Source: CAYXAA01 sp964462985
GTDB taxonomy: Bacteria; Pseudomonadota; Alphaproteobacteria; Rhizobiales; Stappiaceae
Reading direction: 5' to 3'
DNA length: 54,703 nt
NCBI GenBank assembly: GCA_964462985.1
Contig: CAYXAA010000029.1
Location: forward strand, 1 to 54,703
The translations under genes and the position numbers were made by a program. Below are positions 8,385 to 16,143 of this stretch, piece by piece. Position 1 is the stretch's first letter. Each line of letters starts with the position of its first letter. The notes under the pieces were generated by a model. The model was not told the origin of the DNA, made no database searches, and saw only the letters and a program-made list of their open reading frames with translations.

Positions 8385-9005
8385 ATGGCGCGCCCCGCAG
8401 CAGCCGATGTCACCCGCATCCTTGCGGCCAAGAACCGGGACCGACGTCGCCATAGCCGTGTGAAGGTCAACGTGCTTGGCCGGTTCATGCTCAGTGACCG
8501 GCGGGAGTACCCCTGCCAGATCATCAACATGTCCCCGGGCGGGGCTGCCGTGGTCGCGCCGGTCGTCGGGGCGATCGGCGAACGCGTCGTGGTTTATATC
8601 GATCACATCGGCCGTGTCGAAGGCGAGATCGTCCGCGAGATCCAGGGCGGCTTCGCCATGACGATCAATGCGCCGGCACGCAAGCGCGACAAGCTTGCCT
8701 CTGTGTTGACCTGGCTCGCCAACCGCGACGTGCTCAACCTGCCGGAGGATCGGCGCCACGAGCGCTTCGTGCCGAAGAATCCGATCACCCGGATCGTGCT
8801 GGCAGATGGCCGCGAATACCCGAGCAGAATCATCGACGTATCACTATCGGGCGCGGCCTTGAAGACCGACGTCAAGCCTGAGATCGGCACCGCGATCACG
8901 ATCGGCAAGATGCGGGCCCGCGTCGTCCGCCATACCGAGGAAGGTATCGGTGTCGAGTTCGCGACGATTCACAACCGCGACCTGCTCGAGCACCACATCT
9001 CCTGA
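8385..9005 (+). CDS. Tandem PilZ-domain protein (cyclic-di-GMP receptor)
   Basis: A 206-residue cytosolic protein with two PilZ domains and nothing else. Domain one (about 18-100) has RRHSR (R21 and R25) and NMSPGG (48-53). Domain two (about 112-200) has RRHER (R113 and R117) and DVSLSG (141-146). Both therefore keep the RxxxR and D/NxSxxG residues that clasp cyclic-di-GMP, so both sites look functional. The target is probably motility, exopolysaccharide or adhesion, but no effector gene is adjacent. The ATG at 8385 was chosen over an in-frame TTG at 8361. Confidence 0.93.
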   Translation: MARPAAADVTRILAAKNRDRRRHSRVKVNVLGRFMLSDRREYPCQIINMSPGGAAVVAPVVGAIGERVVVYIDHIGRVEGEIVREIQGGFAMTINAPARKRDKLASVLTWLANRDVLNLPEDRRHERFVPKNPITRIVLADGREYPSRIIDVSLSGAALKTDVKPEIGTAITIGKMRARVVRHTEEGIGVEFATIHNRDLLEHHIS

Positions 9006-9326
9006 AACAGTTGCGGCCCCGCCCCCTTGGCACCCGCGCGTGAAGGCCGGCCGCACGGTGGCGGCAGCTGCGCGGTGACGCCGCGCCCGTGATTTCTCCC
9101 TCAGTACCGGGTGAACGGTGGCAAGACGTCCCCTTCGACTGCCCGGACGGCTCCTCTACGTAAGCTGAACCTTCCAACCACCCTGCGTCCAGCAGGCGCA
9201 GAGCGTTGACCATATTCTCAGCGGGAAAACGCCCTGAATCGCGCAGAGAGCCGTCCGACTGGGAACAATCTTGCCTGTTTCGATGCTGTAGGTGCGCAAA
9301 GAACCACTTCATGGAGTCATTGTGCG
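9006..9326. other. Intergenic region upstream of the OmpA-domain gene
   Basis: This 321-base stretch carries no recognisable gene, RNA or terminator. It should contain the promoter of the OmpA-domain gene, but no consensus box stands out. The bases just before the ATG (TGGAGTCATTGTGCG) hold a modest GGAG ribosome site. Confidence 0.4.
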
Positions 9327-11123
9327 ATGAAACAGCATTATCGAATTCTGGCGGGTGCCGGCATTGTCTTGATGACGATGCCTGCTCCGCTCCCCGCGCT
9401 GTCGCGCGACGCCCCGCCGCTCGCCGCTCCCATTCTCCTGGCGCAATCCGCAGAACAGGGAGAACAAGGCTTAAAGAAAAGAAAGGCCGTTCCGCAACCG
9501 GAGCGAAATAATCCCAGCGCCGAAAAGCCGTCCAAGCGCGAGCGATCCTCCGCTCAGGACCGCGAGCCCGCCAGACAGCAACGCGCAGAGCCCGGTGCCT
9601 CGCCAGCAGGCTCCGAAAAGCGGGTCAAGCAGCGCCAGGACCGTGAGGCAACCCAGCAGCGCAAGGCCGAGCCCAAGGCATCGACCGCGAGCGGGAAGGA
9701 GCGCAACGGGCAGCGTAAGCAGCGCGATGCCGTCAAGCAGCGCGGTACAGAGCCCAAGGCGCCGGAGTCCGAGGCCTCGGACACCACCGCCGAAAAGCGC
9801 GTCAAGCCGCGCAAGGAGCGTGAAGCCGAACAGCGCGACGATCGGCCCAAGGCTTCGACTGCTGGGGCCAAAGATCGTGACGACCGACGCCAGCAGCGCG
9901 AGGCCGCCGAACAGCGCAATGGCACGCCCACCGCGAAGGAGTCGGCCCAGGATGCTGAACAGCGCGCAGAGCAGCGCAAGGAGCGCAAGGCGACGGAAGG
10001 CAATCGCGACGCGGCCGAAGTTTTCGACAGTGCCAAGGAAAGGCCGTCCAGACGCGGACCGGCCGGGGCCGAGCAGGAGCGGACCGCTGAAGACAATCGC
10101 GGTACAGACCGGCGGGCCCGCACGAGGGCTGCACGGCAGCCCGAAAGCGACGCCGCAGCGCAGGCCGGAAGCTGGACGAGGCCGCCACAAATCGATGCCA
10201 TTGTTTCCGAGCAGGGGCGTCGCATTGACCGGCCACGGCGGGGACGCATCGAGATGCCGGAGGGCTCGAGGGTTGTCCGCGAGGTCAACAACCGCGTCAT
10301 CTATCAGACGAACAACACCTATTTCATCGAACATCCGCGCGAGGAGCGGGTCATCGTCGATGCACGCGAGGTCTACTACGAGGAGCTGCCGCGCAGCCGG
10401 CAGCGGGAGGTGGTGGTCCGCCCTGACGGCACGCGCATCGTCACGATCCGTAACCGCTGGGGCGATGTCGTCCGCCGCGTGAAGATCCTGCCTGACCATC
10501 GCGAGGTCGTGCTCGTCTATGTGCAGGATGATCATTACGACGAGGTCCTGGAATGGCGTGATCCGGGCCTCGACCTGCCGCCGCTGCAGCTCGACATCCC
10601 GGCCCGCGACTATGTGCTGGAGGCGGAATGGGTCGAGGACAGCGACGATTACTACACGTTCCTCGAACAGCCCCCGGTCGAGCAGGTAGAACGTACCTAC
10701 TCGCTTGCCGAGGTGCGACGCTCGGCGCGAATTCGCGACAAGATCCGGCGCATCGATCTCGATTTCATCAATTTCGAGTTCGGCTCGGCCGAGATACCGG
10801 AAAGCGAGGTCCTCAAGCTCGAAGGCGTCGCCGAGGCCATGCAGCGGCAGCTTGAGGAGAATCCCGGCGAGACCTTCCTGATCGAGGGGCATACCGACGC
10901 CGTCGGGTCGGACGTGGCCAACCTGGCCCTGTCAGATCAGCGCGCCGAAGCGGTCGCGATCGCCCTCACCAATGTCTTCGAGATCCCGCCCGAGAACATG
11001 GTGACGCAGGGCTACGGCGAACAGTACCTGAAGATCGAGACGCCAGAGCCCGAGCGCGAAAACCGGCGTGTTGCGATTCGCCGCATCACACCACTGGTCG
11101 CACCGGTGGCGAGCGCCGAATAA
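9327..11123 (+). CDS. Exported OmpA-domain protein with charged repeat region
   Basis: A 598-residue envelope protein. An N-terminal signal peptide (about 1-26, hydrophobic AGIVLMTMPA) is followed by a long, charged, proline/alanine/glutamine/arginine-rich region (50-275). This includes four copies of a degenerate 27-residue repeat (87-199). A conserved middle domain (300-470) has VVREVNNRVIYQTNN and beta-rich repeats. The C-terminal OmpA/MotB domain (about 476-588) has GHTDAVGSDVANLALSDQRA, the peptidoglycan-binding stretch. No beta-barrel domain is seen. It probably tethers something to peptidoglycan from the periplasm. It is monocistronic as far as can be judged. Related large OmpA proteins are common in Hyphomicrobiales. 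Confidence 0.9.
   Translation: MKQHYRILAGAGIVLMTMPAPLPALSRDAPPLAAPILLAQSAEQGEQGLKKRKAVPQPERNNPSAEKPSKRERSSAQDREPARQQRAEPGASPAGSEKRVKQRQDREATQQRKAEPKASTASGKERNGQRKQRDAVKQRGTEPKAPESEASDTTAEKRVKPRKEREAEQRDDRPKASTAGAKDRDDRRQQREAAEQRNGTPTAKESAQDAEQRAEQRKERKATEGNRDAAEVFDSAKERPSRRGPAGAEQERTAEDNRGTDRRARTRAARQPESDAAAQAGSWTRPPQIDAIVSEQGRRIDRPRRGRIEMPEGSRVVREVNNRVIYQTNNTYFIEHPREERVIVDAREVYYEELPRSRQREVVVRPDGTRIVTIRNRWGDVVRRVKILPDHREVVLVYVQDDHYDEVLEWRDPGLDLPPLQLDIPARDYVLEAEWVEDSDDYYTFLEQPPVEQVERTYSLAEVRRSARIRDKIRRIDLDFINFEFGSAEIPESEVLKLEGVAEAMQRQLEENPGETFLIEGHTDAVGSDVANLALSDQRAEAVAIALTNVFEIPPENMVTQGYGEQYLKIETPEPERENRRVAIRRITPLVAPVASAE
9585..9923 (+). repeat. Four degenerate 27-residue coding repeats
   Basis: Within the OmpA-domain gene the unit approximates AEPKASTAsgKeR followed by a basic RkqReAxxQR tail. 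Copies span residues 87-113, 114-140, 141-172 (with a five-residue insertion) and 173-199. The DNA is diverged, so this is an old tandem duplication under amino-acid-level constraint. Confidence 0.8.
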
Positions 11124-11166
11124 GCTGTACGCGTGTTGCCGACAGGGTCGGGTGCCTCGTACGGAG

Positions 11167-11202
11167 GGCCGGCGGGAAGATGAAACTCGTCTTCTCCCGG
11201 CC
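11167..11202 (+). terminator. Possible terminator hairpin after the OmpA-domain gene
   Basis: GGCCGGCGGGAAGA and TCTTCTCCCGGCC can pair with small imperfections around a loop, about 45 bases after the stop at 11123. No uridine run follows, so intrinsic termination is uncertain. Confidence 0.35.
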
Positions 11203-11239
11203 TTCCCATACGGGTGATGCCGGGACGTATACGCGGCGT

Positions 11240-11384
11240 TCTCAAAGTCGATAAAATTTGACTCGATATCAATTCAAACAATAATAAAATAAAGATCAAT
11301 CACAAGTAAAACGCAGACGTATGACTTAGCTCGGAATAAAAAAGACAATGCCATAGTGAAGCCAAGACGACAAGAGGCTTTGCT
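11240..11384. promoter_or_regulatory. AT-rich leader upstream of the LapG-like gene
   Basis: From about 11243 to 11350 the sequence falls to well below half GC (for example ATAAAATTTGACTCGATATC and AATAATAAAATAAAG), unlike its surroundings. It directly precedes the cysteine peptidase gene and is the most promoter-like stretch in this part of the window. A Shine-Dalgarno is weak (AAGAGG near 11370). Confidence 0.5.
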
Positions 11385-11999
11385 ATGCGTACTTTCCGCA
11401 ATATCCTTCCGGGTTTGTTGATTGCTGGTACGATTTTCCACACCATGCTCGGTGCCGCAGCCGCAGAGCCGGGGCGCTTCATGCAGTTGCGCGGTCCAGC
11501 CACCGCTCCTGTGGGGCACGTTGATTTCTGCCGCGAGCACACGGCAGCCTGCGTTGCGGACGCTCGCCCGGCAGTTGTCGTCAAGCTTGACGAGGAGCGC
11601 TGGAATGAACTCATCGCCGTCAATGCCGAGGTGAACGCCAGGATCGCGCCGCGAACCGATGCCGAGCTGTTCGGCAAGGAAGAGTACTGGACCTATCCCG
11701 ACACGGGCGCCGGCGATTGCGAGGAATACGCTCTGGAAAAGCAGCGGGTGCTGGCGGCACGCGGCTGGCCGAAGAGCGCGCTGCTCATCACCGTGGTCAA
11801 GGACCGCAAAAATGAAGGCCACGCCGTGCTTACCGTCCGCACCGACCATGGCGATGTGGTGCTCGACAACCAGATCGAGGCGGTGCTGCCCTGGTACTCG
11901 ACGCCGTATCGTTTTGTGAAGCGGCAGTCGACCACCAACCCCATCGAATGGGCCGCCATATCGGATACCCGCGTCAACACGGTCGCGAGTATCGACTGA
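11385..11999 (+). CDS. Transglutaminase-like cysteine peptidase (LapG/BTLCP, family C93)
   Basis: A 204-residue exported protein. The signal peptide covers about 1-26 (LLIAGTIFHTMLGAAAA). The papain-like catalytic triad is visible as C112 in GDCEEYA, H146 in EGHAVLTV and D161 in LDNQ. In Pseudomonas the homologue LapG cuts the N-terminal region of the giant adhesin LapA in the periplasm and is held by the cyclic-di-GMP receptor LapD. No lapD or adhesin gene is in this window, so this is an orphan copy and its substrate is unknown. The gene ends 13 bases from the convergent carbonic anhydrase gene. Confidence 0.92.
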   Translation: MRTFRNILPGLLIAGTIFHTMLGAAAAEPGRFMQLRGPATAPVGHVDFCREHTAACVADARPAVVVKLDEERWNELIAVNAEVNARIAPRTDAELFGKEEYWTYPDTGAGDCEEYALEKQRVLAARGWPKSALLITVVKDRKNEGHAVLTVRTDHGDVVLDNQIEAVLPWYSTPYRFVKRQSTTNPIEWAAISDTRVNTVASID

Positions 12000-12012
12000 C
12001 GACACCCGGTCC

Positions 12013-12543
12013 TCACCCCACGTTGACCAGCCCTGACCTGTACCGTCGCCAGTTGCGGACATACCCGGCCGCCGAGGCCGTCAGCTGCGCCGCAGCCTCC
12101 TGGTCGAGGGTGCGGATCACCCTAGCCGGCACGCCGACGATGAGCGAATTGTCGGGAAACTCCTTGCCCTCGGCGACAAGCGCGTTTGCACCGACGATGG
12201 AATTACGGCCGATCCTTGCCCCGTTGAGGATCGTGGCGCCCATGCCCACCAGAGCGTTGTCGCCGATCGTGCAGCCATGCAGGATTGCCTTGTGGCCGAT
12301 GGTGCAATCGGCGCCGATCGTCAGCGGATGGCCCATGTCGGTATGGCACACCGATCCATCCTGGACGTTGGAGCGGGGCCCCACCGTAATGCGCTCGTTA
12401 TCGCCGCGCAGGACTGCCCCGAACCAGACGCTCGCTTCCTCCTCCAGCAGGACGTCGCCGATCAGCATCGCGCTTGGCGCAACCCAGTACTCACCGCTAG
12501 CGGGGAACACCGGTCGGCGGCCATCAAGGGTAAAGATCGACAT
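12013..12543 (-). CDS. Gamma-class carbonic anhydrase-like protein
   Basis: A 176-residue left-handed beta-helix protein made of hexapeptide repeats, resembling the Cam/YrdA/PaaY family. The three metal-binding histidines are visible in VCHTD and in IGHKAILHG. Members bind zinc or iron and some hydrate carbon dioxide. Others have thioesterase-linked or unknown roles, so enzymatic activity is likely but not proven. Upstream in-frame codons to 12594 add unrelated sequence, so ATG 12543 (MSIFTLDGRRP) is used. A small membrane protein gene lies 22 bases upstream on the same strand and is probably in the same operon. Confidence 0.92.
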   Translation of the reverse strand: MSIFTLDGRRPVFPASGEYWVAPSAMLIGDVLLEEEASVWFGAVLRGDNERITVGPRSNVQDGSVCHTDMGHPLTIGADCTIGHKAILHGCTIGDNALVGMGATILNGARIGRNSIVGANALVAEGKEFPDNSLIVGVPARVIRTLDQEAAAQLTASAAGYVRNWRRYRSGLVNVG

Positions 12544-12565
12544 CGTCCTCTCTCGGCTCGGGTCT

Positions 12566-12892
12566 CTAAAGGGTGGCGGAAAGCCGCAGGGCAAACTGAA
12601 TCACCACCAGGCCCGAGCAGATGCTCCACATGCCGGCGATCGTGGAGGACGCGACCAGCCAGCCGAGCGGCCGTTGCTCGATGCGACGGCCACGAATGGC
12701 GTTACGCATGATGATGAACGGCCCGGCGAACAGGCACAGCAGGCACGATGCGCATCCCTTGAGCCATGATTCGAGCGACAGTGCGAACCGAGGTGGCTCG
12801 CCCGTGACGAGCTGGTAAAAACTACCGAGGATTCCAGCCGCGACAAAGCCGGCGCAACCGATATAGGCCGCCAGGATCAGGTCCCCCACCAC
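12566..12892 (-). CDS. Small membrane protein of unknown function (DUF6949-like)
   Basis: A 108-residue hydrophobic protein with about three predicted membrane helices (roughly 4-26, 45-62 and 78-102). The middle segment has a CASCLLC cysteine cluster and the basic loop RNAIRGRRIEQRP. I tentatively associate it with DUF6949, a Hyphomicrobiales family without known function. It begins at a GTG (12892), with no strong ribosome site, and is followed after 22 bases by the carbonic anhydrase gene, suggesting co-expression. No enzymatic motif is visible. Confidence 0.7.
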   Translation of the reverse strand: MVGDLILAAYIGCAGFVAAGILGSFYQLVTGEPPRFALSLESWLKGCASCLLCLFAGPFIIMRNAIRGRRIEQRPLGWLVASSTIAGMWSICSGLVVIQFALRLSATL

Positions 12893-13129
12893 GCGTTAAC
12901 CCTCCGTTAACCATCCGCCCCAGAAGCTGCAGGAGGTGCACCTTCGGGTCAAGCGCAATCGGACAGTGCAATCAGCATGCCGGCACGCTGCCCCGTCAAC
13001 CCTTTGTCAACCATTGCAGATGCCGACCTCGACGCCGCCAGTCTCATCCCGAAACGGGACAGGCGTTCCGAATAGAGACTCTCTTGGACCGCGCTGCGCT
13101 GGCGACCGTTCGCGGTTGAGGCGACCGGC

Positions 13130-13843
13130 ATGATCCCGCTGAGCCTCCCACGGGCCACCGGCCTTCCGCCGTGTGCCTTCACCCTGCTCCTGCTGGCGCT
13201 GACCGTGTTGGCTTCGGCGCATATCGCCGGAACGATTGGCCAGTGGGTGTCATACAGCCGGGGCGGTAGCGCCTGGACCTCCGACGCGGGCCGCATCTCG
13301 GTGTTCATCGGAGACCGGCCGTTCGCCATACCCGCCAACATGATCCGGCACGCCAATCAACGCGCGGAGAACCGTCGCCTCGAGCGGATCAGTCTTGCGG
13401 TGGTCTGGCCCGAAATGCTGGGATACGACGAGAGCCGCTCGAGCGCTTTCGCGGACACGGGCGATCGCTCGCCGATGATTCTTATTTCGATCGAGAACGA
13501 TCGCACGACGATTGGAACCCGCGAGCGGCTGGAGAAGGTTTATCGTCGCTTGACGGACGCCCGGCCCCTGCCCGGCCCTGAGGGCCTGTCGCTGCTTCCG
13601 CTTGCAGGAAGCCAGGCGGGCGGCTCGGACTATGTTGCCTTTGATCCGGGCGACCAGACGGGATTCGCCGCGCGGTGCTTCTCGCCGACGGACCCGGCCC
13701 TGGCGGCCATGTGCCAGCGCGACATCCGCCTCGAAGGCGACCTCCTCCTCACCTACCGCTTCCGGCAGACGCACCTCGCCGATTGGCAAGCGCTGGACCG
13801 CAAGATCCGCCGTCTCGTCGCAGGTTTTTCGCGCCGCGGCTGA
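13130..13843 (+). CDS. Exported or membrane-anchored protein of unknown function
   Basis: I do not recognise this 237-residue protein. It has one N-terminal hydrophobic segment (about 14-34, FTLLLLALTVLASAHIAG) that would serve as a signal peptide or anchor. A soluble periplasmic part of about 200 residues follows, with a FIGDRPFAIPANMIR stretch and three cysteines late in the protein (in FAARCFSP and AAMCQRD). No catalytic motif stands out. Base composition and codon use match its neighbours, so it looks like a real, native gene. It is followed by a strong bidirectional terminator hairpin. Confidence 0.75.
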   Translation: MIPLSLPRATGLPPCAFTLLLLALTVLASAHIAGTIGQWVSYSRGGSAWTSDAGRISVFIGDRPFAIPANMIRHANQRAENRRLERISLAVVWPEMLGYDESRSSAFADTGDRSPMILISIENDRTTIGTRERLEKVYRRLTDARPLPGPEGLSLLPLAGSQAGGSDYVAFDPGDQTGFAARCFSPTDPALAAMCQRDIRLEGDLLLTYRFRQTHLADWQALDRKIRRLVAGFSRRG

Positions 13844-13872
13844 GGCTCCCGCAATCCCGAAGTCCTGCTGCA

Positions 13873-13908
13873 AGACAAAGGGCCGGCGCGGTGGCCGGCC
13901 CTTTGTCT
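13873..13908. terminator. Strong bidirectional terminator
   Basis: A perfect 15-base-pair stem pairs AGACAAAGGGCCGGC (13873-13887) with GCCGGCCCTTTGTCT (13894-13908) around a GCGGTG loop. The AAAG/CTTT ends give a short T-rich 3' side on either strand. It lies between convergent genes ending at 13843 (+) and 13943 (-). Confidence 0.8.
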
Positions 13909-13942
13909 AAGGGTGGTGCACCGGCCGGTCGACCGGTCGTCC

Positions 13943-14158
13943 TCACACCTCGTCGAGATCGATCTCCAGGATCGCCATCTGGAAATTCCAGGACAGATCC
14001 TCGTCCTCGTCGTCGCGGAACACGACCCCGATGAACTCCTCGCCGATATAGACCTCGGCCGAATCCTCCTTGCGTGGGCGAGCCTTGACCGACAGCCGCG
14101 GCAGTTCGAACTTCTTGCGGAGGTAGGCTTCGATCTTGCGGATTTCCTCGGGCTTCAA
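13943..14158 (-). CDS. DUF3126 family protein
   Basis: A 71-residue acidic protein with MKPEEIRKIEAYLRKKF at the start, RPRKEDSAEVYIGEEFIGVV in the middle and an acidic DDEDEDLSWNFQMAILEIDLDEV end. This matches DUF3126, a short alphaproteobacterial family of unknown function. The gene lies downstream of cysE on the same strand with 133 bases between them, an association I recall from Hyphomicrobiales. No catalytic residues are apparent, and it may be a small binding partner. It ends 35 bases from the terminator hairpin at 13873-13908. Confidence 0.85.
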   Translation of the reverse strand: MKPEEIRKIEAYLRKKFELPRLSVKARPRKEDSAEVYIGEEFIGVVFRDDEDEDLSWNFQMAILEIDLDEV

Positions 14159-14291
14159 CGGTCGCTCCTCGATGGGCTGGTGGACATGGTCCCGCCTTCT
14201 AGATCAAGCCGCCTCCTGGCGAAACCGCCTAATGGCAAGATTTTCGGCAGAAAGGCGTTCGGGCGGCGCCGAACGGCCACCGCCCGCGGCT

Positions 14292-15119
14292 TCAGGCTTC
14301 CCGCGCTCCGATTCCCTGATCCATGGACCGCGACGGTTCGGCACATCCGGCCTTGCCGACGACGCGCGCCGGCACACCGGCAACCGTGGTGTTGGGTGGC
14401 ACCGCTTCGAGCACCACCGAGCCGGCCGCAACCTTGGAGCAGCGGCCAACCTCGATGTTGCCGAGCACCTTGGCACCGGCGCCGATCAGCACGCCGCGGC
14501 GGATCTTCGGATGGCGGTCGCCGCCCTCCTTGCCGGTCCCACCGAGCGTCACGCCTTGCAGTATGGAGACATTATCCTCGATGACCGCGGTGCCGCCGAC
14601 CACAACGCCGGTAGCGTGATCAATGAAGATGCCGCGCCCTACCGGTACCGCCGGATGGATGTCGACCTGGAAGACCTCGGAGGCGCGGCTTTGCAGGTAA
14701 AGCGCGAAATCCTGGCGCCCGCGGCGCCACAGCCAGTGGGCCAGACGCTGGGTTTGGAGCGCGTGGAAGCCCTTGAAATACAGCACCGGCTCGAGAAACC
14801 GGGTGCAGGCCGGGTCGCGATCATAGACCGCGGCGATGTCGGCGCGAAAGATCTCGCCGAGCTCAGGTTCTGCGGCGAGAGCCTCCAGATAGGTCTGACG
14901 CACCAGGGATGCCGACACGACAACATGACCGAGTCGATCGGCGATCCGGTGCACGACCGCTTCTTCGAGCCGGTCGTGGTTAAGCACGGTCTCATAGACG
15001 AAGGATGCCAGCGCAGGCTCGGCCTCCACCATCGCTTCCGCTTCCGCCCGCAGCCGCTCCCAGACCGGATCGTGGCGCGGCAGGCGGACCGGATCCGCCA
15101 CGGTGGGCATTTGCGTCAT
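14292..15119 (-). CDS. cysE: Serine O-acetyltransferase
   Basis: CysE transfers acetyl from acetyl-CoA to serine, making O-acetylserine for cysteine synthesis. The 275-residue protein has the alpha-helical N-terminal domain (about 1-140) and a left-handed beta-helix of hexapeptide repeats (about 145-250). DIHPAVPVGRGIFIDHATGVVVG carries the active-site aspartate and histidine, and TGKEGGDRHPKI carries the second histidine. The ATG at 15119 gives the family length. A longer open frame upstream has no family match. DUF3126 lies just downstream, and an enoyl-CoA hydratase-like gene is divergent. Feedback inhibition by cysteine is usual for the family. Confidence 0.96.
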   Translation of the reverse strand: MTQMPTVADPVRLPRHDPVWERLRAEAEAMVEAEPALASFVYETVLNHDRLEEAVVHRIADRLGHVVVSASLVRQTYLEALAAEPELGEIFRADIAAVYDRDPACTRFLEPVLYFKGFHALQTQRLAHWLWRRGRQDFALYLQSRASEVFQVDIHPAVPVGRGIFIDHATGVVVGGTAVIEDNVSILQGVTLGGTGKEGGDRHPKIRRGVLIGAGAKVLGNIEVGRCSKVAAGSVVLEAVPPNTTVAGVPARVVGKAGCAEPSRSMDQGIGAREA

Positions 15120-15321
15120 GGCTTGTCTCCTTAACTCAAGCCTGATCTTTCGGTCCTGTGTAACATAGAGTGGGCAGGCACCAAACCAAGACTCCCGTCC
15201 TATAGGCTGCCGCCGGGAAGCTCCGGCACCACAATCCGGGCCAACGCGGCGATTGACTCGTGACTGTCCGACTGGCCGGTGTCGCCGGGGCATGTTCGTC
15301 AGCGGGAATGGAGCAAACGCC

Positions 15322-16143
15322 ATGACTGAGACATCGGGGACGGCCGACCGGAAAACCGAGCAAGGCCGGATCGTGACGCGTGTCGAAAGTCCGGTCGGCT
15401 GGCTGCTGATCGACAACCCGACCCGGCGCAATGCGGTCACACTCAACATGTGGCGCGCCTTGCCTGCCGCCGTTGCCAGCCTGGACGAGGATCCCGCCGT
15501 CCGCGTCATTGTCGTGCGCGGCGGCGGCGAACAGACCTTCGTTGCCGGAGCCGACATTTCGGAGTTCGACACCGTGCGCCGCGATGCCCGTTCCGCCCGG
15601 GCCTACGAAGCAGCGAACGCCGAGGCTTTCGATGCGATACGCCGCGCGGTCAAGCCGACGCTCGCCATGATCCGCGGCTTCTGCCTCGGTGGCGGGCTCG
15701 GGATTGCCGCCGCCTGCGACCTGCGCTTTGCGGAAGCTGGCAGCACTTTTGGCATACCCGCGGCTCGGCTCGGCGTCGGCTATCCACCTTCGGCCGTGCG
15801 CGACGTCGTCAATCTGATCGGACCGGCACGGGCGAAGGACCTCTTTTTCAGCGCCCGCCGCGTCGGCACGGACGAGGCGCTCGCCATCGGCCTGGTCAAC
15901 CGCCTTGCACCGATTGATGGGCTGGAAGTGATGGTTGCCGGCATCGTCGAGGAGATCGCGGCCGGCGCCCCGCTCACCATCCGTGCGGCCAAGGCGGCAA
16001 TCGACGCAGTCGCCGGCGATCCGGGCGAGGCCGATTGGAACCGGATTCAGGCGCTCGCCGACGCCTGTTTCGACAGCGCCGATTTCGCGGAAGGCCGCAC
16101 CGCGTTCGTGGAAAAGCGAAAGCCTCGATTCCGCGGCGAATGA
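15322..16143 (+). CDS. Crotonase-fold (enoyl-CoA hydratase/isomerase-like) protein lacking both catalytic glutamates
   Basis: A 273-residue cytosolic crotonase superfamily member. The oxyanion-hole segments are present (AGADISEF at 75-82 and GGGLGIAAACDLRFA at 123-137), so an acyl-CoA should bind. In hydratases two glutamates activate water, equivalent to E144 and E164 of the rat enzyme. The aligned positions here are G127 and A147 (FGIPAARLG), with the 20-residue spacing preserved. It is therefore unlikely to be an enoyl-CoA hydratase and may be an isomerase, decarboxylase or hydrolase type. The start at 15322 was chosen over 15253. It is divergent from cysE. Confidence 0.88.
   Translation: MTETSGTADRKTEQGRIVTRVESPVGWLLIDNPTRRNAVTLNMWRALPAAVASLDEDPAVRVIVVRGGGEQTFVAGADISEFDTVRRDARSARAYEAANAEAFDAIRRAVKPTLAMIRGFCLGGGLGIAAACDLRFAEAGSTFGIPAARLGVGYPPSAVRDVVNLIGPARAKDLFFSARRVGTDEALAIGLVNRLAPIDGLEVMVAGIVEEIAAGAPLTIRAAKAAIDAVAGDPGEADWNRIQALADACFDSADFAEGRTAFVEKRKPRFRGE

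Noticed and set aside
9471..10892. A 473-codon open frame on the minus strand opposite the OmpA-domain gene
   Set aside because: It mirrors the repeats of the true gene and shows only low-complexity leucine and alanine. The sense strand has a signal peptide and an OmpA domain.
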